The translations under genes were made by a program, and so were the position numbers. DNA of 64,000 bases from Neisseriaceae bacterium. Its GTDB lineage: Bacteria > Pseudomonadota > Gammaproteobacteria > Burkholderiales > Neisseriaceae. The stretch's first letter is position 1. Every line of letters begins with the position of its first letter. Shown one piece after another: positions 9,494 through 18,566 of this stretch. The stretch lies in NCBI GenBank assembly GCA_017458185.1, contig JAFTFY010000018.1:80474-144473 (forward strand), in the 5' to 3' direction. The notes below the pieces were generated by a model. The model was not told the DNA's origin. It ran no database searches and saw only the letters and a program-made list of their open reading frames with translations.

Positions 9494-11398
9494 TTAATCA
9501 GACGCTTTCATTACAGGCGAATGGGCTAATAATTTAAATCCATTGTCGGTTAATTCAAATACAAAAGAACCGTCATCTCCTATGTCGCCCGCCGATACAC
9601 TGCCTTGTACAAAAAACAGTCTGCTTTCAACGCTGTATTCATAGTTTGGGTCAAAACTTGCCTGTTCGTCATTGTCAGGATTATCGGGATAGCGTTTTTT
9701 CCAAACACTGGACACAACCATACTAGCCACTTCTTCGCCTGTGATGACATCAAGCACGGTAATTTGAATAGCACCACCGCCAACACCAAAAACCATTACC
9801 GTATAATGCCCCGCAAAGCCGATTTCATCGGGGTTTTCACGAATATATTGCAAATGCTGACGCAAACGCGTGCGTGTGGAAGATTCTTTATCGGCAATAT
9901 CTTCGGCAATTTTCCCTGTGTATTTGGTGGTGGCATATTGTGCAGGGTCGATATTCGGAAAGCGTTGGCTGATTGATTCAGGCACTTCGGCAGGTGTCGC
10001 ACTGTTCGTTGTTGTTTCTGCTTTGTCTGATACTTCTGCCACTTCGCTTTGAATAACCACTTTCCCTGTTTTATCAATAAATTGTCCTTGCCCGTCTTTT
10101 TTCACAAATGCCAAACCATCGCTAAATGGATAGGCAAAATCGTATTGCAAAGGAATAGTCGCATTGCCGTTTTTATCCACAAAGCCCCAACGATTGTCAT
10201 CTTTGGAAACAAGGGCTAAATCGTCTTCAAAATTAAGTGCTTCATCGTATTGCGGTGGCACAATTTCTTTGCCTGCTGCGTCAATCAAACCCCATTTGCC
10301 GTTTTGGCTCACCGTTAATAAACCATTGCCCACAAAAGGTGTGCCGTCTTTGTCGTAGTGATTTTGATATTGACAGGCAATCACTTCTTTGCCGTTTTTG
10401 TCGATAAAGCCCACTAATTCATTTTTAATCACTTTGGCTAATCCGTTGTGAAAGGGTTCTACCCATTCATAATTTGGCAAGGCGGCAATTTCTTTGCCTG
10501 TTTTATCAATCAACAACCATTGTTCGCCTTTTTGCACGGCGGCTAATCTATCGCTAAAATTTTGGGCGGTATCATATTGCAAAGCAATCGTAGCCTTGCC
10601 TGTTTTATCCACAAAGCCCCATTTGTCGTTTTGTTTCACCGCTGCCATGCCTTCGTTAAAATCGCTGGCATATTCATATTGCAACATAATTGCCAAACGC
10701 CCTGTGCTATCTACAAAACCCCATAAATTGTTTTTGGCAACCACACATAAGCCCTCTTTGCAAATCGAGCCTTCATCGGATTCTGCGGAAATATTATCGT
10801 ATTGAAACGGCACAACTTCATGCCCCTGTTTATCCGTAAAGCCCACTCTATTTTCCGTGGTGGCAAATTGAAACAAACCCTCATCGGGACTGAACGATAT
10901 AAATTGATTGTTTCTTTGAATTATAGGCACTACTTCAAGAGCAAAATTATCAACAATACCCCAGCGATAAACACCGCCATTCCAGTTGGTAATGTCTTGT
11001 TGAACGGCAAAATAACCATTTTTAAGCGACCAGATTTGTTCATATATCATTGCCGTTCTTTCTTTGCCTGTTTTATCCACAAAACCCCATTTGCCGTCTT
11101 TCTGCACGGCGGCTAATTCCTGATTAAAATCGCGTGCGTCATCATATTGCAGGGCAATGATTTCTTTGCCTGTTTTATCAATAAAACCCCATTTACCGTC
11201 TTTCTTAACGGCGGCTAAACCATTTTCAAATGAAGAAATTTCATCATAGTTTTTCATTTGATAAACCACGCTTTCAGGTTGCGTTGAGATTTCTTGCGGT
11301 GCAGGCGTTGTGGGGGTGTTGGCTGTGTCTTGCGATTGATTGCAAGCGGTTGTGGCAAACAACATGGCAAGAGAAAGAAAAAGGGCGGTTTTTTTCAT
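9494..11398 (-). CDS. WG-repeat lipoprotein 1
   Basis: The 634-residue lipoprotein has the signal MKKTALFLSLAMLFATTAC. About ten WG beta-repeats (F.NGLA.V.K.GKWGFIDKTGKE...QYD) fill roughly residues 45-440. A C-terminal domain starting near YTGKIAEDI contains GFAGHYTV and ends with SPVMKASD. WG repeats are presumed protein-binding beta structures on the cell surface or in the periplasm. The paralogue at 24536-26440 has exactly the same length and C-terminal domain layout. The gene has a clean start behind a CGGAG site and sits in a run of minus-strand exported proteins. Confidence 0.88.
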   Translation of the reverse strand: MKKTALFLSLAMLFATTACNQSQDTANTPTTPAPQEISTQPESVVYQMKNYDEISSFENGLAAVKKDGKWGFIDKTGKEIIALQYDDARDFNQELAAVQKDGKWGFVDKTGKERTAMIYEQIWSLKNGYFAVQQDITNWNGGVYRWGIVDNFALEVVPIIQRNNQFISFSPDEGLFQFATTENRVGFTDKQGHEVVPFQYDNISAESDEGSICKEGLCVVAKNNLWGFVDSTGRLAIMLQYEYASDFNEGMAAVKQNDKWGFVDKTGKATIALQYDTAQNFSDRLAAVQKGEQWLLIDKTGKEIAALPNYEWVEPFHNGLAKVIKNELVGFIDKNGKEVIACQYQNHYDKDGTPFVGNGLLTVSQNGKWGLIDAAGKEIVPPQYDEALNFEDDLALVSKDDNRWGFVDKNGNATIPLQYDFAYPFSDGLAFVKKDGQGQFIDKTGKVVIQSEVAEVSDKAETTTNSATPAEVPESISQRFPNIDPAQYATTKYTGKIAEDIADKESSTRTRLRQHLQYIRENPDEIGFAGHYTVMVFGVGGGAIQITVLDVITGEEVASMVVSSVWKKRYPDNPDNDEQASFDPNYEYSVESRLFFVQGSVSAGDIGDDGSFVFELTDNGFKLLAHSPVMKASD

Positions 11399-11455
11399 TT
11401 TTAAATACTCCGTATCAAGGTTGTTTTTCTGTTTCAGGCTGCCTGAAAAATACTT

Positions 11456-11962
11456 TTACAAATCCGCAAAATCGCGAAGATGATTTGCTTCTTTGAGTAA
11501 ATCATCACAGACCGTGATTAAATCGCCTTTGATTTTGCTGTGGATTAAGGCACCATTGTGCCAGTAGCAACGCAGTTGCGAATTTAATTTGCCGCGTTCG
11601 TCCTTGTAACTACTTGTTTCGTACGCAAAAACTAATTTTGTTTGTTGATCAAACAAAAATTCCGTATAAGTTTGGGTGGCTGCTTTTGGCGGCGATTGAT
11701 GGGTGATAAAAACCATTTTCCCCTTGTCTTCGAGTATCGAAAGGGTGTTGTTCACACTATCGGTGCGTGTCAAAAGGTTTTTACGATTTTTCGCCCGCTT
11801 GCTGATTTGCGTATAGTATGTGCGAATGTGTGCCACTTCATCAGGTTCTTTATCGCTGGCGGCTTTAAGGGTTGCGTTGTAAGCCGCATTTTCTTCTTGT
11901 GCGTTAGCAGGGTTGATGACAAATAAAGCCAGAGCAAATGCGGTGATTATTTTGGTTTTCAT
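11456..11962 (-). CDS. Small exported protein, unknown family
   Basis: The 168-residue protein has the signal MKTKIITAFALALFVINPANA. The mature part contains THQSPPKAATQTYTEFLFD and a Cys pair (RCYWHNG and VCDDLL). I start at ATG 11962, 8 bases behind CGGAG, rather than at the longer frame from 12028, whose extra 22 residues have no signal character. No family is recognised. It lies in the minus-strand block of exported proteins. Confidence 0.75.
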   Translation of the reverse strand: MKTKIITAFALALFVINPANAQEENAAYNATLKAASDKEPDEVAHIRTYYTQISKRAKNRKNLLTRTDSVNNTLSILEDKGKMVFITHQSPPKAATQTYTEFLFDQQTKLVFAYETSSYKDERGKLNSQLRCYWHNGALIHSKIKGDLITVCDDLLKEANHLRDFADL

Positions 11963-11989
11963 TAAAAAATCTCCGTTTTTGTGTGTTGT

Positions 11990-12013
11990 GGTGGGTTGAA
12001 AACCCACCCTACG
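11990..12013. repeat. Post-stop GTAGGGTGGG hairpin, copy 1
   Basis: The stem GGTGGGTT-GAA-AACCCACC is followed by CTACG. On the minus strand it reads CGTAGGGTGGG and begins about 5 bases after the stop codon of the gene ending at 12019. Copies occur at 50610-50633 and 60330-60355. Confidence 0.8.
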
Positions 12014-12018
12014 AATGT

Positions 12019-12813
12019 TTAATCCCACTCAAAACCCACAAAATAAAGCGATGCCACGCTTGGTGGGCCTTCATATCCGTGTATATTGATTTTGCTCACT
12101 GCCACCGCTCGTTTTTCGCTTGGGTGGCGTAATACGCCGATTAACTCGTCCGACAAAATCACCATTTCGTGTTTTTGCGTGAAAATGTTTTTCTTTTCCC
12201 CATTCTGATGAAGATAAAAATCAGTAGTTTTCACCACATCATCGTAGCCCAACAAATCATGTGTGCCTTTTTGAATGGTGCTATCCACTGCCAAATGCTT
12301 GCCATTGTCGTCAAATTCGGTTGGTGTTATTGTCCAAGAAGTTTGTTGCACAATGCCGTATTCTTTGAGTTTTTCTGTGAATAAATTCTGATTTTTTGCC
12401 CAAGTATTATCCAAATCAGCCAGCGTTGGGTCTGGTTCATCGCCGCTGTCATAATGCCATGACCACAATTCCTGCCCATTTTTATCCACAATGTGCATTT
12501 CCAAAAAATAACAGCCGCAGGCTTCGTCCGCAGGTTCTTCAATATAAGCAAATGCACCATTTCTGCCCCAGCCTATCGGATAAAATTTGCTCACCAAAAG
12601 CATATTATTTTGCATATATTCTTCATCACTGGCGTTGGTATAAGGCAACTCGCGTGGCAGCGAATACACTTGCGGCGTGTTATCCACAGGATTAGGTACA
12701 ATTTCGCGTGCCACAGGCGTGGTGTTTTCGGGGGTTGTTTGTTGTGATTGATTGTTCGGCTGACACGCCGTTAAAGCCAAACCAACACACAAGGGAAAAA
12801 GCAATTTTTTCAT
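12019..12813 (-). CDS. Lipoprotein, unknown family
   Basis: The 264-residue lipoprotein has the signal MKKLLFPLCVGLALTAC and a Gln/Asn/Thr-rich linker after the lipidated Cys. The mature domain shows GCYFLEMHIVDKNGQELWSWH, which could bind a partner through a beta sandwich, but no family is recognised. AAGGAG precedes the start by 8 bases. A GTAGGGTGGG hairpin follows the stop. Confidence 0.78.
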   Translation of the reverse strand: MKKLLFPLCVGLALTACQPNNQSQQTTPENTTPVAREIVPNPVDNTPQVYSLPRELPYTNASDEEYMQNNMLLVSKFYPIGWGRNGAFAYIEEPADEACGCYFLEMHIVDKNGQELWSWHYDSGDEPDPTLADLDNTWAKNQNLFTEKLKEYGIVQQTSWTITPTEFDDNGKHLAVDSTIQKGTHDLLGYDDVVKTTDFYLHQNGEKKNIFTQKHEMVILSDELIGVLRHPSEKRAVAVSKINIHGYEGPPSVASLYFVGFEWD

Positions 12814-12924
12814 AGCGATTGCTCCTTAAAGTGCAATCTCATATTATATAGTGTTAAACTTGGACTTTTCATTCTTTCAGGCAGCCTGAAAAATATTTTT
12901 CACGCTTAACAAAAGGATAATACA

Positions 12925-13302
12925 ATGAAAAAACTGATTTTGTGTGCGGCAATCGTGTTTGCAAATTCTGCTTTTGCAGATGAAGATAAATGCAATCCAA
13001 ACAGCAGCATTACCAGCGATATGCTTCAATGTGCCGATGAAGAGTACAAAAAAAATGACGCATTGCTGAATAAAAATTACAAGGCTGCAATGAAAGCCTG
13101 CGGCGATGACAAACAATGCAAAAGCGATTTACAAAAAATGCAACGACACTGGATTGCCTACAAAGAAGCCGTTTCCGCGTGGATTTATTCCTACGGCGAA
13201 AATGGCGGCGGCAGTTTGGGACGCGTCCAAGCCATTCAATGGGAAGCAGACGAAACCAAAAAACAAGCCGAGTTATTACAGCAGCATTATCACAGTCAAT
13301 AA
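12925..13302 (+). CDS. LprI-type (DUF1311) exported protein
   Basis: The 125-residue periplasmic protein has the signal MKKLILCAAIVFANSAFA. The mature part matches the lysozyme-inhibitor LprI N-terminal family (PF07007): paired cysteines, an acidic CADEEYKKNDALLNKNYKAAM helix segment, and QKMQRHWIAYKEA with the conserved W..Y. A putative role is to protect peptidoglycan from host lysozyme. AAAAGGA lies 8 bases upstream of the start. Confidence 0.85.
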   Translation: MKKLILCAAIVFANSAFADEDKCNPNSSITSDMLQCADEEYKKNDALLNKNYKAAMKACGDDKQCKSDLQKMQRHWIAYKEAVSAWIYSYGENGGGSLGRVQAIQWEADETKKQAELLQQHYHSQ

Positions 13303-13372
13303 TTTTGCTTTTTAAAACGATAAACAAGCATTTCAGGCTGCCTGAAAGTATTGCTTAATAAGGAATAACACG

Positions 13373-13999
13373 ATGAAATTCGCCAGTATGATTGCATTAT
13401 TGCTGTGTTCATTCACAGCATACGCCCAAACGCCTACCCCATATCCTGATATACAAGGCAAAATTTTGAGAGAAATCAAATATAAAGATAAAACAGGCGA
13501 CAATGTGATTGTGCTGACGCAAACCGACATCATCACGCAAAAATGCGACTATGCCGATGAATGCCGCAATCAAGACATATACGCCTATCGTTTTTTACTC
13601 AATCAAGGCGTGCCGCAACAAATGTGGCAAATTCGTGATTTTGCACATAATTGCGATTTAGACGCTTTTTTCACCAAATTTCTGCTGGATTCGGTGAGCA
13701 TAACCGACTTAAACAACAACAATCTCAAAGAAATTTGGATTCCTTACCAAACATTCTGTTCAGGCGACCCTGCACCCATTCCCAGCAAAATTATTGCGTA
13801 TGAGGGAACACAAAAATACGCCTTGCGTGGGGAGACGCGAGAAATAGTTGCCTTTGACGCAGAAAACAATCGCCATGAATACGCAGGCGGCACCTATCAA
13901 ATGGACAATGCCCTACAAAATAATCCCACATTCAGCCGTTTCGCCAAAACGCTGTGGGAAAAAATCAATTCGCACACAAATAACGCTGTGGCTCAATAG
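13373..13999 (+). CDS. Exported protein, unknown function
   Basis: The 208-residue protein has the signal MKFASMIALLLCSFTAYA and a single predicted periplasmic domain. Visible features are GKILREIKYKDKTGDNVIVLT, a C..(10).C pattern (KCDYADEC), SITDLNNNNLKEIWIPY, which looks like a calcium-binding-type loop, and FCSGDPAP. It faces mfd on the same strand. The function is not recognised. AAGGA precedes the start. Confidence 0.72.
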   Translation: MKFASMIALLLCSFTAYAQTPTPYPDIQGKILREIKYKDKTGDNVIVLTQTDIITQKCDYADECRNQDIYAYRFLLNQGVPQQMWQIRDFAHNCDLDAFFTKFLLDSVSITDLNNNNLKEIWIPYQTFCSGDPAPIPSKIIAYEGTQKYALRGETREIVAFDAENNRHEYAGGTYQMDNALQNNPTFSRFAKTLWEKINSHTNNAVAQ

Positions 14000-14105
14000 T
14001 GGTTGATGGCTTTTGCCGCAAGCCGATTATAAAATAACAATAAAGCCTTTCAGGCAGCCTGAAAAGGTTTAAAATACGCCTTTATTTTAATTCTCTACAC
14101 ACACA

Positions 14106-17100
14106 ATGGCTGTGATTGATTTAACGAAACCTGCTCAAATGCCGTTTGAGCCTTTGGTTTTTTCTGCTTTGTCTTTGTTAATAGAAAATAAGCCGCGTTT
14201 TCCTTTACTTGTTTTAACGGAAAATGCCGAAGACGCTCGTAAGCGCGAAAGTGAGTTTCGTTTTTTTGCACCGCATTTGACAACGGCGTTTTTTCCTGAC
14301 TGGGAAACTTTGCCGTATGAGCATTTTTCGCCGCATAAGGATTTGATTTCTGAACGATTATCTTTATTGTGGCAAATTTTTAATCGTCAAATTGATGTGT
14401 TGATTATGCCTGTGGCAGTGGCTATGCAAAAATTGCCGCCTGTGTCGTTTGTGGGCGGTCGTTCGTTTTTGTTGCAGGTTGGCAACCGTGTTGATTTTGC
14501 TGCATTAAAGCAAAATTTGGTGTTGTCGGGTTATTCGGCTGTGGGTAATGTGGTTGCGGCAGGTGAGTTTGCGGTGCGGGGCAGTTTGTTGGATTTGTTT
14601 CCGATGGGGGCAAACGCTCCGTTGCGAATTGATTTTTTTGATGATGAAATCGACAGCATTAAAATATTTAACCCCGATACGCAACGCACGGTGTCGCCCA
14701 TTTCTCAAATTCGCCTTTTGCCTGCGAATGAGTTTCCCACTGATGAACAAGCCGTGCAGATTTTTCGTCAAAAATGGCGTGAAGTGTTTGACGGCAATCC
14801 CACAAATGCCGTGCCTTATCGTCAGGTGTCGGACGGTTTTTTTGGCGGCGGTGCGGAATATTATCTGCCTTTGTTTTTTGATGAAGAATGTGTGCCGATA
14901 ACGGCGTATTTGCCTGAAAATACACAAATTATTGCACTAACGGATATAAAGACTGTCTCACAAAATTTTGCGGCAGATATTCAAATGCGTTATAAAAATG
15001 CGGCTGCTGACGCGGCGTATCCTGCACTGCCGCCTGAATATTTGTATTTATCAGAACAGGGTTTTCAGGCAGCCTTGTCCGATTATTCGTTGCGTTCATT
15101 TTCTTCTAATATTTCAGATAATTACATTATTCCTGATATTGCCGTTAATCGCCAAAAAGAAGACCCACTCTTTGCTTTTAAAAATTTTCAGGCAGCCTTT
15201 GATGGGCGAATTTTGTTGTGTTCGCCCACATTAGGGCGGCGTGAAACGGTGTCGGCGTTTTTTCATCGCCACAAAATCAAAACGCAATTTGTGGATTCTT
15301 GGGACGATTTTATTCACAGCGATATTGCTTTGGGCTTTGCTGTGGGCGATATTTCATCAGGATTTAGGCTGCCTGAAAAAAATATAGCCATTATCAGCGA
15401 AAACGATTTGTATCCTTCGTATGTTCGCACCACACACCGCAAAAGGCGGTTTGCCTCTTCACCCGATATGGCTTTGCGTGATTTGGCTGAAATTAAAATC
15501 GGCGACCCTGTGGTGCATGAATCGCACGGAATAGGGCGGTATCAGGGTTTGGTGAATATGGGGCAGGGCGATGATATTGCCGAAATGATGTTGATTGAAT
15601 ACGCCGACAATGCCAAATTATATGTGCCTGTATCGCATTTACATTTGATTAGCCGTTATGCTGGGGCAAGTTTTGATGAAGTTGCTTTGCATAAATTAGG
15701 TAGTGGTGCGTGGCAAAAAGCCAAACGGCGTGCCGCTCAAAAAGCCCACGATACGGCGGCAGAATTGTTGCAACTTTATGCCAAACGCTTGTCGCAACAA
15801 GGGCATGCGTTTGATTTTGATGAAGAAGAATACAAGGCGTTTGCAGACGGTTTTGAATATGCCGAAACCGAAGACCAAGCGGCAGCGATTGTGGCAACTC
15901 TGAAAGATTTAATTGCCGATAAACCGATGGATAGGTTAATTTGTGGCGATGTGGGTTTTGGCAAAACCGAAGTAGCGTTGCGTGCGGCATTTGTAGCGGT
16001 TTCAGGCGGCAAACAAGTGGCAGTATTAGTACCAACCACGCTTTTGGTTGAACAGCATACACAAGTTTTCAGGGAGCGTTTTGCTGATTTTGCGGTGAAT
16101 GTCGCGTCTTTATCTCGATTTAATGCAAGCCGTGAAACACAAGGCACCCTGAAAGGTTTGGCAAATGGCACGGTTGATATTGTTATCGGTACGCATAAAT
16201 TAGTGCAACCCGATATTCAATTCAAAAATTTAGGCTTATTGATTATTGACGAAGAACACCGTTTTGGCGTGCGGCAAAAAGAAAAACTCAAACAACTGCG
16301 TTCAAATATTGATGTACTCACAATGACCGCCACACCCATTCCCAGAACTTTGAGTATGGCATTAGACGGTTTGCGTGATTTTTCGTTGATTACAACCGCA
16401 CCCGAGCGGCGTTTGGCAGTGAAAACCTTTGTCAAACCCATATCGGGTGCAACCATTAAAGAAGCCGTGTTGCGAGAACTCAAACGCGGCGGTCAAGTAT
16501 TTTTCTTACATAACGAAGTGGATACCATTGAAAATGCACGCGAACGCCTGCAAAATCTCATTCCCGAAGCACGCATTGCGGTTGCACACGGACAAATGAG
16601 TTCAGGCAATTTAGAGCGGGTTATGCGAAACTTCTTACAACAACAATTCAATATTTTGGTGTGTTCAACCATTATCGAAACAGGCATAGACATACCGAAT
16701 GCCAACACCATTATCATTAACCGAGCCGATAAATTTGGTATCGCACAACTGCACCAGTTGCGGGGCAGAGTGGGGCGGTCGCATCACCAAGCCTACGCTT
16801 ATTTGCTGACACCAGAATACATAACACGAGACGCACAAAAACGCTTGGACGCAGTCGCCGCCGCCGATGAATTAGGTGCAGGTTTCAAATTAGCAATGGA
16901 AGACTTGGAAATTCGCGGTGCAGGCGAAATTTTGGGCGAAGGACAATCGGGCGACATTTTGCAAGTAGGTTTAACCCTATACGGCGAAATGTTGAAACAA
17001 GCCGTACGCGACTTAAAAAACGGCAAAATTCCCGATTTAGACGCACCGTTGAATGTCTCTGCCGAAATTAAATTAGACACTCCCGCCTTGCTGCCTGAAA

Positions 17101-17525
17101 CCTACTGCCCCGATGTGCATGAACGCTTGGTGCTGTACAAACGCTTGGCAGCGTGCGAAAGCGAAGACGGCATAGACGATATTTACGAAGAATTAGTCGA
17201 TAGATTTGGCTTGCCCGAACAATATTTCAGGCAGCCTGAAAAGACAGCAGACAATCCGATAAAAACCTTAATTGCCACACACCGTTTAAGATTATTCGCC
17301 AAAAAACACCACATTCAACAAATAGACGCCAACGAAAACGCCATTATTTTGTCCTTTCACGACAAAAACGAAACCGACCCCGTCAAAATCATCGCCTTAC
17401 TACAAAGCGACAAACGCGTAAAATTAGCAGGACAAAATCGCCTAAAAATTGCTGTACAATCAAATAGTTTAGACGAAAAAGTGAAAAATATTAAAGAATG
17501 GGTAGAAAAAATTCAGGCAGCCTGA
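14106..17525 (+). CDS. mfd: Transcription-repair coupling factor
   Basis: The 1139-residue Mfd frees RNA polymerase stalled at lesions and recruits UvrA. The UvrB-homologous N-terminus is followed by the RNA polymerase-interacting domain (GDPVVHESHGIGRYQGL, about 460-480). The SF2 motor has Walker A GDVGFGKTEVALRA, DEEH and TATPIPRT, with the TRG motif region after that. A C-terminal UvrA-masking domain closes the protein. The final residues and stop (IQAA-TGA) are written by an uptake sequence. Several more lie in frame, giving FRLPEK and FRQPEK. No clear Shine-Dalgarno precedes ATG 14106. Confidence 0.96.
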   Translation: MAVIDLTKPAQMPFEPLVFSALSLLIENKPRFPLLVLTENAEDARKRESEFRFFAPHLTTAFFPDWETLPYEHFSPHKDLISERLSLLWQIFNRQIDVLIMPVAVAMQKLPPVSFVGGRSFLLQVGNRVDFAALKQNLVLSGYSAVGNVVAAGEFAVRGSLLDLFPMGANAPLRIDFFDDEIDSIKIFNPDTQRTVSPISQIRLLPANEFPTDEQAVQIFRQKWREVFDGNPTNAVPYRQVSDGFFGGGAEYYLPLFFDEECVPITAYLPENTQIIALTDIKTVSQNFAADIQMRYKNAAADAAYPALPPEYLYLSEQGFQAALSDYSLRSFSSNISDNYIIPDIAVNRQKEDPLFAFKNFQAAFDGRILLCSPTLGRRETVSAFFHRHKIKTQFVDSWDDFIHSDIALGFAVGDISSGFRLPEKNIAIISENDLYPSYVRTTHRKRRFASSPDMALRDLAEIKIGDPVVHESHGIGRYQGLVNMGQGDDIAEMMLIEYADNAKLYVPVSHLHLISRYAGASFDEVALHKLGSGAWQKAKRRAAQKAHDTAAELLQLYAKRLSQQGHAFDFDEEEYKAFADGFEYAETEDQAAAIVATLKDLIADKPMDRLICGDVGFGKTEVALRAAFVAVSGGKQVAVLVPTTLLVEQHTQVFRERFADFAVNVASLSRFNASRETQGTLKGLANGTVDIVIGTHKLVQPDIQFKNLGLLIIDEEHRFGVRQKEKLKQLRSNIDVLTMTATPIPRTLSMALDGLRDFSLITTAPERRLAVKTFVKPISGATIKEAVLRELKRGGQVFFLHNEVDTIENARERLQNLIPEARIAVAHGQMSSGNLERVMRNFLQQQFNILVCSTIIETGIDIPNANTIIINRADKFGIAQLHQLRGRVGRSHHQAYAYLLTPEYITRDAQKRLDAVAAADELGAGFKLAMEDLEIRGAGEILGEGQSGDILQVGLTLYGEMLKQAVRDLKNGKIPDLDAPLNVSAEIKLDTPALLPETYCPDVHERLVLYKRLAACESEDGIDDIYEELVDRFGLPEQYFRQPEKTADNPIKTLIATHRLRLFAKKHHIQQIDANENAIILSFHDKNETDPVKIIALLQSDKRVKLAGQNRLKIAVQSNSLDEKVKNIKEWVEKIQAA

Positions 17526-17767
17526 AAACACTTTCCGTGCAAGGAAATCTGGCTCTCCGTGTTCTTTGTGCCTTTGTGAGAGATAAGCAAATAAATTCTC
17601 GTAAAATCTTGGTAAGTTTGTATGCCAATCATCACCAAATTTTATTTTGAGCCAAGTTTTCAGGCAGCCTGAAAAACCGTCAAAAAAATAGTTAGCATTT
17701 GCGAACCTTATCAAACAAGCATTATCCGTTTAAAATAACCGTCATCACACACAAGGGCGGTTAAAAA
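17526..17767. other. Repeat-bearing gap after mfd
   Basis: It begins with the uptake sequence that ends mfd. CACTTTCCGTGCAAGGAAAT (17529-17548) recurs with one change at about 42859. From about 17597 comes the first of three diverged ~55-base repeats (others at about 18262 and 18438), followed by an uptake sequence at about 17660-17676. Confidence 0.6.
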
Positions 17768-18088
17768 ATGTTGAGAAATCAAAGAGAATGGATAGAATAT
17801 TACAAGCAACAAGAATTTATTCGTTCTGATTATCGACTTGCCCAAATTTGGCAGGTATCAAGAGCCAAAATCAGTCAATATAAAAGCGGACGGCTACGGC
17901 TGCCGTTACAATTTCAAATCATTATTGCGGACGCTTTACAGATTGAAGTTATTGAAATTATTGCCAGTATTGAAATGCACCGCAAGCCAAACGACACGGT
18001 TAAAAAAGCATATTTTACGGCGTTAAAAAAGACGATTGGGACAAGAATGTCTTTACAATGTCGGAGCGGTTATCGCAATTTCCGATAA
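17768..18088 (+). CDS. Phage-type helix-turn-helix regulator (DUF3693-like)
   Basis: The 106-residue basic protein has an N-terminal YYKQQ..IRSDYRLAQIWQVSRAKISQYKSGR helix-turn-helix and an ADALQIEVIEIIASIEMH segment, the layout of DUF3693 phage regulators. The last 20 residues (after TALKKTIG) look atypical and may be degenerate. It stands alone in a repeat-rich region between mfd and a YedI-like gene, with no other phage genes near it. It is most likely a relic of a mobile element; whether it is still functional is unclear. Confidence 0.65.
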   Translation: MLRNQREWIEYYKQQEFIRSDYRLAQIWQVSRAKISQYKSGRLRLPLQFQIIIADALQIEVIEIIASIEMHRKPNDTVKKAYFTALKKTIGTRMSLQCRSGYRNFR

Positions 18089-18566
18089 TATGTATTATGT
18101 AAAATTTTATATTATCAGATTATCAAACTTATCGAGTTTTTAAGATTGGTTATAAGATTGGTTATTTAGGCTGTTTTTATCTTTGCTGCCCTTTTGTGTG
18201 GTTTTGAGTTTTTTTCTTACAATAAGTTTTCAGGCAGCCTGAATATCTATTTCAATGTTCATTTCTCGCAAAATCTTGGCAAGTTTCTGTATTAAATCTA
18301 TAATACTTCATTTTGTTTTGATTGCGTTTGTTGTGTTTTTTCTTTTTTATACAGAGAAGTTTTTCATTCAGGCTGCCTGAACACTTATAGTCGCAAAATT
18401 TCAAAATTGTTTTGAAGTCTAAGACTATATCAAAAGTTAATTCTCGTAAAATTTTGTGGTGTTTGTGTGCCATTCATCATTAGATTTTATTTTGATTGCG
18501 TTTTAAGTTTTCAGGCAGCCTGAAAATTCGTATAAAATAACGCTTTTTTTTCACACAAAAACGATT
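18089..18566. repeat. Decayed repeat zone with 12-bp tandem and ~55-bp repeats
   Basis: No gene is supported. It contains an exact tandem TAAGATTGGTTA x2 (18141-18164). It also holds two more copies of the ~55-base repeat that starts CTCG(T/C)AAAAT(C/T)TT, at about 18262 and 18438, each followed by an uptake sequence (about 18369-18382, and after 18500). With the copy near 17597 this makes three. Confidence 0.65.

Noticed and set aside
17768..18088. Intact prophage around the DUF3693-like regulator
   Set aside because: No integrase, structural or lysis genes are nearby; only a lone regulator and repeats.
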